The translations under genes and the position numbers were made by a program. The notes beneath the pieces are model-generated. The model saw only the letters and a list, made by a program, of their open reading frames with translations, had not been told where the DNA came from and searched no databases. A stretch of 64,000 nt of DNA, from NCBI GenBank assembly GCA_029204225.1, contig CM055106.1, positions 11,919,810 to 11,983,809 on the forward strand. The letters run 5' to 3'. The DNA comes from Diphasiastrum complanatum (taxonomy: Eukaryota; Streptophyta; Lycopodiopsida; Lycopodiales; Lycopodiaceae). Positions 44,355 to 54,520 of the stretch are shown in pieces; position 1 is the stretch's first letter, and each line of letters begins with the position of its first letter.

Positions 44355-44369
44355 CTCTCTCAATGATAA

Positions 44370-44984
44370 AATTACATTCTTCTATTCCTAATAGAGTACG
44401 AAACCTCTCAAATTTATATCTGCCATTTGATCTTCAGATTTACAAAAAACTAGATCAATGGCTCCATCAAGAATTTTCTCTCAAATAAAATGATAGTGTA
44501 TTTTGATGTGCTTGGTTCGAGCATGTAAAACTGGACTTTTGGCAAGGTGAATGCGGCTTTGATTGTCGCGAGATATAGTAGTAGCATCCACCTATGGCTG
44601 ATCTAAATCCACATGCAATCTTCGTAACCATACTGCTTCTTGTGTAGCATTGCTGAGTGCTCAATATTTAGCTTCCGTTGATGATAAAGCTACTATAGGT
44701 TGCCTTTTGTTGCTCCATGAAATTGCAGCTATACCATAATTGAATGTATGACCACTGGTAGATCTTTTGTCATCAATATTCCCTGCCCAATCGGCATCTG
44801 TATAACCTACCAACATTGGCGCTTCAGGCTGATCATACTTCAAACCAAATTTCAATGTCCCTCGAATGTATCTAAGAATACGTTTAGCAGACTTCCAGTG
44901 TGCTTGACTAGGATCTTGCATAAATTGACTAACAACACCAACAGCATAAGAAATATCAGGTCGTGTGTGTGTCAAATAAATCAA
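44370..44984 (-). pseudogene. Ty1/copia RNase H (family C)
   Basis: The minus-strand frame from 44984 gives [50 protein letters not shown] (catalytic Asp) and [10 protein letters not shown] (catalytic Glu). After a stop it continues as EAVWLRRL, a DN(Q)SRIHLAK motif, RTKHIKIHYHF and a degraded C-terminus to 44370. A TAG replaces the residue after EAKY. The domain is otherwise full length. Confidence 0.85.
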
Positions 44985-45905
44985 ACTACCAGCTGTCTAT
45001 ACAAATAAGCATCCACTTTCTCAGATTCATCATATGCAGTAAGCTTCATGTTGACATCCATAGGTGTACTCAAGGGCTTACAATCCTGCATATTGAACTT
45101 ATAAAGCAAATCTCGTGCATATTTGCTTTGTAAGAAAGGCCATGTCTTCTTTTTGCCATACTTCAATGCCAAGATAGTAGTGCATCAATCCTAGATCACT
45201 CATGTCAAAAGCATTGGAAAGATTTGATTTGATTTCATTAATTAACCTCTCATTACTTCCTATAATAATCAAATCATCTACGTACAACACAATGAGCACT
45301 ATATCTGAATCTTGCCTTAGAATGTAAAGATTAGGATCAGTATCACTCTTTACCATCCCCCTTCGCTTGAAGTGCTCATCAATGCAAGAGTACCATGCTC
45401 GTGGTGCTTGCTTCAATCCATATATGGCTTTGTTGAGTTTACAAACCAAATGATCTCTTCCTGGCTCAACAAACACTTGAGGTTGCTCTAAATATACCTC
45501 TTCATCCAATACTCCATTAAGAAAAGTAGATTTGACGTCCATTTGCTGGATTTTCCAACCATAGAAAGCAAAAATTGCAATGATAGAACAAATAGTTACC
45601 AATTTGGCTACAGGTGCGAAGGTCTCCTCAAAGTCTATACCTTCCTGTTGCTCAAAACCTCTTGCAACTAATCGTGCCTTGTACTTGTTGAGTTTCCCAT
45701 CTGCTCCATACTTCGTCTTGTAGATCCACTTACATGTGATAGGCGTCTTACCATCAGGTAGCTCAACCGAGCCCCACGTTTGGTTCTTCGATATAGCCTC
45801 CATTTCTATTTCCATAGCTGCATGCCACTCCTTGTGTTCCTTTGCTTCGTTGAAAGTTTCAGGTTCTTGAGCCGTTAAGATGGATCCCATTAGGGCTAGA
45901 TTCAT
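44981..45905 (-). pseudogene. Ty1/copia reverse transcriptase (family C)
   Basis: An open frame of 268 codons from 45905 encodes nearly the whole RT: WHAAMEIEMEAISKNQTW, CKWIYKTKYGADGKLNKYKARLVARGF, GIDFEETFAPVAK, IQQMDVKSTFLNGVLDEEVYLEQP (motif A, Asp present), YGLKQAPRAWY (motif B) and VLIVLYVDDLIIIGS (motif C, YVDD intact). After QICTRFAL the frame shifts, and RDLLYKFNMQDCKPLSTPMD lies in the next frame to 44981. This is the best-preserved RT in the window: the catalytic residues are intact, with one frameshift near 45100-45170. Confidence 0.88.
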
Positions 45906-45907
45906 CT

Positions 45908-47279
45908 CTAATCTTGCAGGAGGTTTTCAATTTCTACTTGATCTTCTAAGCTCTCCCCACTAGATTCGGGAGTATCTCCCTTCTTTGCACCATCTGTGAC
46001 TAATAAGTACCATTTCGGTACTCTCTTGGGAATTTCAGCATCAGGCTTGCCTTTGTCCAATGGATTTTCTATATCAAAATCCACTTCCTTCTTGACCTGT
46101 ACTTTCGCTCCCTCATCAAAAGGTTCAGTGATTACTTCAGATTGTTCGCCTTGGCCCATCTTGTCAAACGTAGCATCCCTAGAAATTACAAGCTTCTGTG
46201 CATTTGTGTCATACATCTTGTATGCCTTGGCCTTCTCATCATATCCAAGGAAAATACACTTGATAGCTTTTGCATCCAAACCAAATACTCTCAAATGAGA
46301 AATATTAGGTTTCTTTCTAGTAACAGCTTCATGAGGTGTCTTACCTTCCACGAATTTTGTAGGACACCGATTCAGAATGTGCGTAGCCGTGCTACAAGCT
46401 TCTGCCCAAAAAGGGATTTGGAACATCACTCTGGCCATCTCAACAACAGATTTGTTCTTTCGAGCACCCTTGCTTTTGAGCATCACTCTAGCCATCTCAA
46501 CAGTAGATCTGTTCTTTCGTTCTTCAACTCCATTTTGATGTGGTGAATAAGGTGTTGTAGTCTGCCTCTTAATCAATAACTTTTGTCGAAAAATACTCAC
46601 CACCTCCATCAGATCTCAAAGCTGTGATGCAACATCCTATTTGCTTTTCAGCTAATGCCTTGAACTCCTTTAACTTAGCAAAAGCATTTGATTTCTTGCT
46701 TATGAAATAAATCCAAATGCATCTGCTATAATCATCAATGAAGGTGATAAAGTCATAGTAGCCACTAAGAGATCTAGTCTGCATAGGTCCACATAGATCA
46801 CTGTGGACAAGATCTAGAATGCCACTGGCTCTCCTTGCTCCACTTTTGGGAAACCTCTCTCTGTGTTGTTTTCCCAAAATGCAACCTTCACAAATTTTTC
46901 CTTCAAAAGAAATATCAGGCAATCCTATAACTAGATTACCTCTTTTGAGAATCTGTAAACTTTGAGCACTAATATGACCGAATCGTTGATGCCAAAGATC
47001 ACTTTGACTATCAACCGTGCTTACCATAGCTTGAGCAAAAGATCTCGCATTCAATTTGTAGAGTCGATTCCCGTTGACTCTAGCTCCTGTAGCAATCACT
47101 TTGTAGTGATTCTTGATGTCTTTGACAAGACATTTGTCGCTGTCAAACTCAACCTTGAGTTGTTGATCAGCCATCGTCCCAACAGATAGTAGATTGCTAG
47201 CTAAGCCAGGTACATATTGCACATTACTTATCCGCTTTATCTTCCCGCTGGCTAACTTCTCTTGTCGTAGTCTGTACAC
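45908..47279 (-). pseudogene. Ty1/copia preintegrase and integrase (family C)
   Basis: Two overlapping frames encode it. From 47279: ISNVQYVPGLASNLLSVG, the preintegrase zinc motif (LWHQRFGHIS...CEGCILGKQHRERF), LVHSDLCGPMQ (first Asp), FIDDYSRCIWIYF and ALRSDGGGEYFS (second Asp). From 46609: HQNGVEERKNRS (catalytic Glu), then an extra copy of the RKN-x-S-V-V-E-MARVM segment (see 46424-46519), and KAIKCIFLGYDEKAKAYKMYD. A frameshift lies near 46570-46610. Gag and protease are missing to the right, where an unrelated LTR begins. Confidence 0.85.
46424..46519 (-). repeat. 57-bp period duplication inside the copia integrase
   Basis: Two near-identical 39-bp units (46424-46462 and 46481-46519), separated by 18 bp, encode RKNKSVVEMARVM and RKNRSTVEMARVM. 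Intact copia integrases have one. Confidence 0.9.
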
Positions 47280-47299
47280 ACTATCGAGGTTGTATGAGT

Positions 47300-48099
47300 C
47301 AATAGTGAACTATCATTACCAACAAGATGGATGAGTATGTAGTGGGTTTCTTTCCTTGCCTAACCTCAATCCAAGATCTAGTCAATCTAGCATCAAAGAG
47401 ACGAAGTTAGTTGTCATGCATAGATTCGTTCCCATGAGAGCGATAGACATGAATGGAGGATTCACATCTAACTCTAACATCTATTAACCCTATGATCCAT
47501 TAACACTACATCCATTAACCCTACGATCCATTAACACTACGCATCCACAACAAAGATAGCTTACTCTTTCTCTCTCCCCGTTCTCTCTCTCCCTTTCTCT
47601 CTCATAAAAAGTATAATAACATGCAATCCCAATAACCAGATCCAACAATTAGCAAAATTCAAAGAAATTATGAGAGATGGAGAAAAAGTGATAGAGAGCA
47701 AGGACATCCATCAATCCATTTCTGAAGAGAACCAATCTGCTTTATTGAAATGAGGAAATGAACATGTGTAGGAACTCAAATTGGTCCCTTTTTATAATAG
47801 AGAGGAGGACCCTAGCCTTTGAAATCTATTGGTCCATTTATGCCTCCCTAATTATTCAAACTTAAAAAAGAGTGGGAACCATTCAAATTGGAGGGAGATC
47901 CAACTTTATTCACTAACTTGACATTTAGGCCCTACGATATTAAAAGTCCCGCAAAAAGGCTTAAAGTCCTTTTATTGACTTTCTAATTAATCAAATCTCT
48001 ATGTGATCATCGGGTTGGACTTATACACGCAAGGTGCCAATCCCTCTCACTTATTAACTAGGATTAGGGTTGTCTTGGGATCCGCAAACCCTCCAACAA
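47300..48099 (-). mobile_element. 3' LTR of a minus-strand gypsy element with an extra ORF
   Basis: On the minus strand it starts TGTTGGAGGGTTTGC at 48099, immediately after a polypurine tract (GGTGGGGGATAT, 48100-48111). It contains a TATA box (CTATTATAAA, 47791-47800) and an AATAAA signal about 50 bp further on (47740-47746), the order of a working LTR. Short ATCCATTAAC(C/A)CTAC repeats lie at 47490-47545. The far end was not fixed; the copia integrase sequence starts near 47280. Confidence 0.65.
47791..47800 (-). promoter_or_regulatory. TATA box in the LTR
   Basis: On the minus strand it reads CTATTATAAA, 300 bp after the LTR start and about 45 bp before an AATAAA motif. Confidence 0.55.
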
Positions 48100-48148
48100 T
48101 ATCCCCCACCAAAACTGGTGGTGGTCCCACGACACCAGCAAGATGCAG

Positions 48149-48859
48149 TTATTGGGGACTTTTATTAGCCTTGCGACAAATTTTTATTAAATGGTACTGT
48201 ACCTTCTCCATAAAGTTGAGGCGGGCAGTATTTAAATCCAAATTATGCGGTAGAAAACAATGATGGGCTCCTGCAATCCACTTTGAGGTCGTCCATGATG
48301 TGAAGCGAGATTTCCAAGAGCCTCCCATCATTGCTGCATGAAAATATAAACGAGCAACCGACAGCTGATCTTTGATATTCTCTGAGGCCATTGGCTTATT
48401 TGGATCAAATGCCAGAGGAGGAAGGCAATCATCCCATCTAGTTGCCACTGATGCCAACAGAGTTAGATCTTTTGCAAACATTGCCAATTGTCGCACAGTC
48501 GGGTTGGGAGAGTGGATATACTCCCGCTGGTACGCTTGTAAAGCCCGGTGGAAATCCACTGATATCGTCCAGTTGTAGGGCTGATGGATGATTGGCCATT
48601 TGGGCATATGGATTGCAATCTTGTCCATAGCCAATCCCAAATCCTTCCATTTATTCCTTCTCGGCATTGGCACATAATAGGGATCTACCCTCAATTGGCG
48701 AGGGCTGGCCACATAACTCCTGATTGATTCTGAAGTTTTCTCAAAAATGGTAACTCTCCATGTCTGCTGCTCTCCCAATGTAGGTATTTTGTCCACTTCT
48801 TTTCCGGCCTCTATCTCCAAGGTCTTGAACTTAAGGACCCATCCACCACGCGAGGACAT
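48149..48859 (-). CDS. Intact 236-residue ORF downstream of gypsy pol
   Basis: An uninterrupted frame from Met 48859 to a stop at 48149, with no family I can name. It sits between the integrase end (49690) and the polypurine tract (48100) of a minus-strand gypsy element. That is the position of the accessory or env-like ORFs of Tat/Athila and related elements. The protein is moderately basic and Trp-rich. Visible segments are VLKFKTLEIEAGKEVDKIP, YVPMPRRNKWKDLGLAM, WTISVDFHRALQAYQREYI and MMGGSWKSRFTSWTTSKW. There is no signal peptide or strong membrane segment, so an envelope role is not supported. It lacks stops over 710 bp although the rest of the element is truncated, so it is either young or under constraint. 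Confidence 0.55.
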   Translation of the reverse strand: MSSRGGWVLKFKTLEIEAGKEVDKIPTLGEQQTWRVTIFEKTSESIRSYVASPRQLRVDPYYVPMPRRNKWKDLGLAMDKIAIHMPKWPIIHQPYNWTISVDFHRALQAYQREYIHSPNPTVRQLAMFAKDLTLLASVATRWDDCLPPLAFDPNKPMASENIKDQLSVARLYFHAAMMGGSWKSRFTSWTTSKWIAGAHHCFLPHNLDLNTARLNFMEKVQYHLIKICRKANKSPQ

Positions 48860-49689
48860 TGCGATAAGTAACTCTAGATCTAGTCCTCAACGCTGATGGG
48901 TCTTCGGAGACGCGCAAAAGTATAGCAAAAAGTAGCTCAAAAAATTTGGAAGGCTTTCGTCGTGGAAAAATTCGCAAGAGCTTCGCTAGCACAAGTGAGG
49001 AATGAATCGAATTTGGCCAACTTATAGGTGAATTTGGAGGGTCCATTACACTGAAAACTAGTTTGGTTGATCAGTTCTGAACAGAAATTTACAGACATGT
49101 ACAATACTGTGAAAATAGGCTATAAAAATCTCGGCGAAGGTTTCTGGGTATCTGAACCTATCAGGCGTACGTTTTTCAGGGCTGGCGAAGGATGAACCTT
49201 CGCCCAGGAGGGTCCTTTGCCCAAGTATTGTCATAAATACATTTTTCCAAGATCTGAGGCTATGGCCAACCTAATTTTGACATTTTAAGACCATCTAGCA
49301 TGTCAACAAAGGTTCATAATGAGGGTAAGGTGCTCGGCGAAGGTTCTCAAAATGACATATCGCTGATCATTCGCCTAGCTCAAAAATTTTTCCTGGCCAA
49401 GAACCTTCGCCCAACTCAAATTAGATAAATCTGAAGTGGATGTATAGTCTGGAGGCTCAGCGAAGATTTCTGATATTGTATAGGCAACATCTGACCAAAA
49501 TAGTGATTTTCTAAGTCATTTTTCATCAAAAATACTGTTCTTCCTTTTTTTCATGTTGATGACTATTCTGACTTTTGCTCATTAGTCTTTTCTCAGTTTT
49601 TTTTTTACTGTCTTTTTCACAAAAATTCTGAACAATCAAATATTGAAAACAAAAAATTCAAAAACAAATAAAATTAAAAATCCTTGAGA
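48860..49689 (-). other. Spacer between integrase and the extra ORF
   Basis: No coding potential. A short motif GGCGAAGGTT or its complement AACCTTCGCC recurs about eight times between 48950 and 49480, some copies adjacent and inverted. Confidence 0.5.
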
Positions 49690-49884
49690 TCAGGCTTGTT
49701 GAATTGGCGGAGCAGGCTGCCAAAACTTGCGTAATCGGCTGCCATTCACCGGAGTATCAAATCGTTTTTCATCCAAGTGCTCAAGAATTAATGCGCCATA
49801 GTTCAGGATTTCCTTCACTTTATATGGGCCTTTACCGGTAATTTCAACTTTTCTTTGATCAGCTTGGTTTTGTACATTTGTCAA
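49690..49884 (-). pseudogene. Gypsy integrase C-terminal end
   Basis: The minus-strand frame encodes the terminal GPY module of a gypsy integrase: GKGPYKVKEILNYGALILEH followed by FDTPVNGSRLRKFW and a stop. The rest of pol is missing: a long CT microsatellite begins 25 bp upstream (49908). It orients the element whose extra ORF and LTR lie to the left. Confidence 0.8.
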
Positions 49885-49905
49885 GAGGAACTAAGTACAG
49901 TCTTG

Positions 49906-50023
<118 letters not shown>

Positions 50024-50373
50024 GCGCGTGCACGGCTGATTGTGCCCTGTTGCTGGTGCGCTGGATTGTGCCCTGATGGCACCCTGTTGACCCCAATCCA
50101 TGGCTGATGTCTAACACCCTAATCCACGGTTGATCGCGTCGTCTGTTGTCCTGATCCATCTGGGCTTATTGCACCTCATTTCCATCACATGTTTTCCCAC
50201 AAAAATAGAGAAATAGTGGGCTACAGGTCCAGTAAATCAGGATGTCCTGAGCAGTCTGATATATGACTACCTTTGATCACCTAGCAGGATAGGGGTACAC
50301 CTTTTTCTTCTTGAATACAACAGGGTCTGTCATTGCTCTTGGCTTGCTCTTGTGCTCCTAGCCTGCTCCAGCC

Positions 50374-50770
50374 ATGGATACAGAATGGGTCACCACCCGT
50401 CGAAAAGGAAACAAACAATCATTGCCTTCACCATTACCGTCATTGCCATCTTCTACTCCGCTCAATGAACTTTGTGGCACTTGCAGTGCTCCACCCCTTT
50501 TAGGATTGATGACATTTATAAGTAATATGCAGGCGGATTGCTTGCACTCAAGGAATGGGTAAATCTGCTTGAAACAAAAAATTTCACTCTCAAGATGCAA
50601 ATGGCAGTCTTTAGCATTGCTTCGCAAGTGAACCCTAATCAAGTCAAAGCATTGGAGGAGAAAATTCAAACCTCGACAAAAAGTTGGGCCGACATGCTCA
50701 AAAATACCAAAGCAAAAAAGCAATAAGATGGTTTCACAGATGATGGAAGAACAAGCCAAATGAAAATACA
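50374..50770 (+). other. Possible fragment of an unknown ORF
   Basis: Two short open stretches (MDTEWVTTRRKGNKQ from 50374, and an EKIQTSTKSWADMLKNTKAKK segment near 50660-50724) read like parts of a basic nucleic-acid-binding ORF such as LINE ORF1. There is no recognisable domain, and the frame is broken. Confidence 0.25.
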
Positions 50771-50889
50771 AATCTCAAAACATCCGCAATAGAGGTCTTT
50801 CCAAAGACGCCCCCCTGCTTGCAGCCAAAGAACTTCTGGCCTCACTTTCCTATGAGGAAAGATGGTATGTACACAAACATAACAAATTC

Positions 50890-51270
50890 CACACTGGTGT
50901 CACAATTTTTGCGTAATACAATGGAAATTATATGTGAAGCGAAGGTGTTGGATTTTTTGCATGTTTCTTATATGTTGGAAATAGGTAGAAAACAAATACA
51001 AACAATGTCGGGATTTTTGGAAAATGAACTGACAAGTGGACGTGAAAAATGAATGGAAAACTTACTAACAAAAGTGCCAAGTTTTTCGCAAATCATTTAC
51101 AATGAACGTGCAGTGTCACAATTTTCGGCAAAAATGCAAACTCTGAAAAATACAAATGGAACCATACTGTCACTTTTTTTGACAAAAATAAAATAGTGAA
51201 CTTTGTAAAGCTATATGAAACAATAAGTGTCTCATATTTTGCATTCTTCACAAAAGTCGCAAAGCTATCT
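50890..51270 (-). repeat. Recurrent GTGTCACAATTTTTGCG motif, about six copies
   Basis: This is the reverse complement of the motif family at 27540-28080. Copies begin at about 50897, 51006, 51068, 51113, 51167 and 51226 (TGTCACAATTTTTGCG, TGTCACAATTTTCGGC and variants), spaced 45-110 bp. There is no coding sequence. Confidence 0.6.
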
Positions 51271-51289
51271 TGCTTGTTCTATTCAAAAA

Positions 51290-51478
51290 TCAGTCATAGT
51301 ATCGCTTTACTCTTGATCCATTTACTTGAGTATCAAGTAAATGTCCTTCGAAATCTACTAACTGTAACGATCCATTTTTAAAGACTTCTATGACCTTATA
51401 AGGTCCCATCCATCTTGTGTGCAATTTTCTTGTAAACAACATGTGTTTGTTGTCATACAAAGAATATAGTCTCCACAT
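51290..51478 (-). pseudogene. Gypsy integrase C-terminal fragment
   Basis: The minus-strand frame gives RWMGPYKVIEVFKNGSLQLV and DTQVNGSRVKRYYD, the GPY module and end of a gypsy integrase. It is similar in type to the C-terminus near 18.4 kb and distinct from the one at 49.7 kb. Nothing else of the element is seen. Confidence 0.75.
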
Positions 51479-51484
51479 TGTGGA

Positions 51485-52090
51485 TCATTCCAACAATTTC
51501 AAGGACAATCCAATGATGGCCCAAATCGAGGCAATTGGAATCAAGGCCGAGGTCAAGGACGCAGCAAAATAAACCTGGAAATTGTAGGTATTGCAACAAA
51601 CCTGGCCACTTGGAACATGAATGCTGCAAGAAACAGAAGGAGATGGAGCAAAGAAAAGACAAAGGGCAAGTGGGAAATTATGTTGATCAACATCAATTTG
51701 ATGATTATTATTGTAAAAACAATTATACTGATCAACATCAATACGATGATGATCAATATGAAGATGATACAGGTGAGAGCTCAAAATTGTTCATTACAGC
51801 ATTATTGATAAGTGATGAAACCAAGGATACCTGGTACATTGATAGTGGTGCATCCAAGCACATGACTTCAAGGAAATAGTGGTTTTCAGAACTCAAGGAA
51901 ACTCACAATGGTAATGAAGTTGGACAAGCCGATGGCAAATTGCTATCTGTTAAAGGAGTTATGAATGACCAAAGTTTTGTTCTTGAAATTGAGAGCCCCA
52001 AAAGTGCTACAAAGAAAGGTGCCCATTTTACAGCCTTTCAGGTTGCTCAAGATGCAGATCTTATAAATTTAGTATGATCAACGAGGTATA
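51485..52090 (+). pseudogene. Ty1/copia zinc knuckle and protease fragment
   Basis: The plus-strand frame encodes CRYCNKPGHLEHEC (zinc knuckle, about 51583-51625), a Gln/Asp/Tyr-rich linker with repeats of DQHQ(F/Y)DD, and the copia protease site WYIDSGASKHMT (about 51832-51867, D-S-G intact). After a TAG (51877) the reading continues as WFSELKETHNGNEV to about 52075. The fragment is truncated on both sides. Confidence 0.8.
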
Positions 52091-53735
52091 AAAGTCCTTC
52101 CCAATGAAAAGGAAGGATAAATAACAAGACAAGAGACTGTGCCCTATCAACCTTTTAGTACTAAAATAGCACAAGAGCAAGAATTTTACCAGATGCTTCT
52201 CTTGCTATAGAAGAAAATATAAAAAAAATTAGTGAATAAATTTTTTTATTTTACTACATGTCAACTGTACATAAACAAGTATATGTTATCATCAAAAGAT
52301 AGACACAATCTTACATGACATAACCCATTTTTGAGATTTTCATTGATATGAATTTCTACATTGACATGAAATAATTATCTTGTTTTCTATTCCATAATGA
52401 CGATGGACTTGCATTTATTTGAAACTAAATTTCATTGTTCCTCCAAAGTTTGGATAGTTTCGCCAAGATCTATGTATTTGATCTCATTGTCTTTTATGTA
52501 CCTACAAAAAATTGACACAAATTGTGTTGCATTTAGAAATAAATCTTTTAAAGCAATAATCAAAGATTAGCTATTATATAACTAATTGTTGATATAAGCT
52601 ATTAAAGAAGAATAAAAATGTTCACATCTACCTACCGGTCTACCATTGGAAATGAATCTGAAATATGTGGGTATATCATATTGTAGGAGCAATAGTTCCT
52701 TCGTAATATAACTTAGGCTCAAATCTTCCTCGACCTCAATACAAATTAGTCATCATTGTAACTTATGTCAATACTACTCACATTGTTCAAGGTCTTGATC
52801 CAGTGGTACCATTTACTCTTTTTTTTTTCTATTTGATAATGAAAGCATATGGAGGACATTTTGATTCTGCATTCTATATCTCCATTTGATTTCTTATCCC
52901 AACCTTCCTCTATAAGCGAAAATATATACTTTTCGATAATTCTTTACATAAAAACATAGTTGGCATTTTCTGTACATTGACCCTTGCAAAAAAATTTCAC
53001 AAATATATTCAAAGAAACAAACCAACTTAATTGGACTGTTTTTGAGTTTGTACTTATCTTTAACAAAACTTTTACATCATTATATAGTTTACATCGAAAT
53101 GATTTTGAAACTGAGGCATCATCAGTAACCCATTCATGACTTCTAAAGCTAGATAGTGGAATGGAATATTTGTTTTCAAAGCCTCCCTTTAAATGGAATG
53201 TACATTGATTTATAGAAAACGATTTGACAATCAACAAAATCTTTTGCAGCTCTACCTTTATATTGCAACTGTCCAATATCAAAGTGTCGTACATCCAACA
53301 CACCTACAAGAGATCCAGTTGGTTCCCATTCATTTATATTGAAAGGATATAAATTTGCAAGAGAAAAATGATCAGATTGGTGCTTTTAAAAAAAATGATC
53401 CAAAATGAAAGAAATAGAAGTGCAAATAATGTACCAATACTCACAATTGTTTTTTTTTTTGCAATCTTGACAGTTCAATCATTGCACATTTGAATGCATA
53501 TAATACAAATGTTGGACTAATATTTTGTATATAGATTTTCCTCCTGATAATGTTTTGAAATCCATAACTTTGGCCTTCGAATAAGATCACAATGATAATT
53601 TTGTCTTCTTGCTTTTTTGAAAGGATCCTTTTAATGATGAATGCATCAAAACCCAAGAGTTTTTTGAATACTTTGTTGGCACCCATAATCCATTGTCATC
53701 TTTCTCATTGAAGAGAAGCACAAAGTCAATTGAGG
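52091..53735. other. No recognisable gene
   Basis: AT-rich. Minus-strand open stretches at 52944-53303 and 53441-53686 are longer than average but show no domain or splice pattern I can name. Confidence 0.35.
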
Positions 53736-53739
53736 AGCA

Positions 53740-54150
53740 CGATTTTTTTATGGCATTGGCATACTTTTTTGCTCTTTCCCCTTTGGTGTTTGCCTCTTCC
53801 TCCTAGAGGTGGTGAAGCAGGTCATCGAGAAACTCATAATGCTAGGGTGATTGGCAAAATTTACAAGAGGGGCTTTTTCTTTGTTGCAATGCACTTGCGG
53901 CAAAACATGAGTTTGTTTCTGTTTCAAAATCTGCATCCATTCCTATTCATAGTCGTCTATGTCGTTGTGTTTATATATATGTGCATGCATGTGTGTGTGT
54001 GTGTGTGTGGATATATAGATATTTGATCTACAACTTGCATAAGTTCATTTTATTAAAGCTTTTCTGCACAATCCTCGCCTCTCGGGTCTTCAAGGATGGT
54101 CTTTGAGCACCTACGTGATTGTTTATCTCTAGCCAATTTTCACGTCATCA
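53740..54150 (+). pseudogene. Second, deleted copy of the 33.8-kb LINE
   Basis: Two blocks match the LINE. 53745-53900 corresponds to 34466-34600 (HTFLLFPLWCLPLPPRGGEA, GHRETHN, IGKIYKR). 54040-54150 corresponds to about 34855-34990 (FIKAFLHNPRL..., MVFEHLRDCLS). About 250 bp between them in the LINE are replaced by unrelated sequence with a GT microsatellite (53990-54010). This copy keeps the tryptophan codon at 53784-53786 that is a stop in the first copy. It lies about 370 bp upstream of the BolA start codon. Confidence 0.75.
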
Positions 54151-54388
54151 TAAAAGGTTGGGGCTTGATACTAGTCTCATGGCTTTATGCAAATGGAGCA
54201 CACAAGCTAGCTACGCAATCAATGGGAGTTCACCCTAATGTACAACAGGATTTTGATTACATGGTTGTAACTTGTCTTTGTCAACATAAATAGCGAAATC
54301 ATTGTTAGTGAAAGGTCCTAAGTGGGTGTCCATGGCTATGATTTCCAAGATGGCCCATCAAAATAAATAGCATACTATTGCCCCCCAA

Positions 54389-54400
54389 CCCCCCCCCCCC
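54389..54400 (+). repeat. C homopolymer upstream of the BolA gene
   Basis: Twelve C in a row, preceded by CCCCCCAA. It lies about 120 bp upstream of the BolA ATG, within the likely promoter or leader. Confidence 0.9.
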
Positions 54401-54520
54401 ACCCTTCGCTCTGAAGATTTCTGGCCATCCCTCGCTCCCTTTCTTCCTTGGTTGTGGTTTTCCGGTGCATTAGTGCGAGAATCAGAGGAAGCACAAGGCA
54501 AGACGGGCGATCGATCAGCC

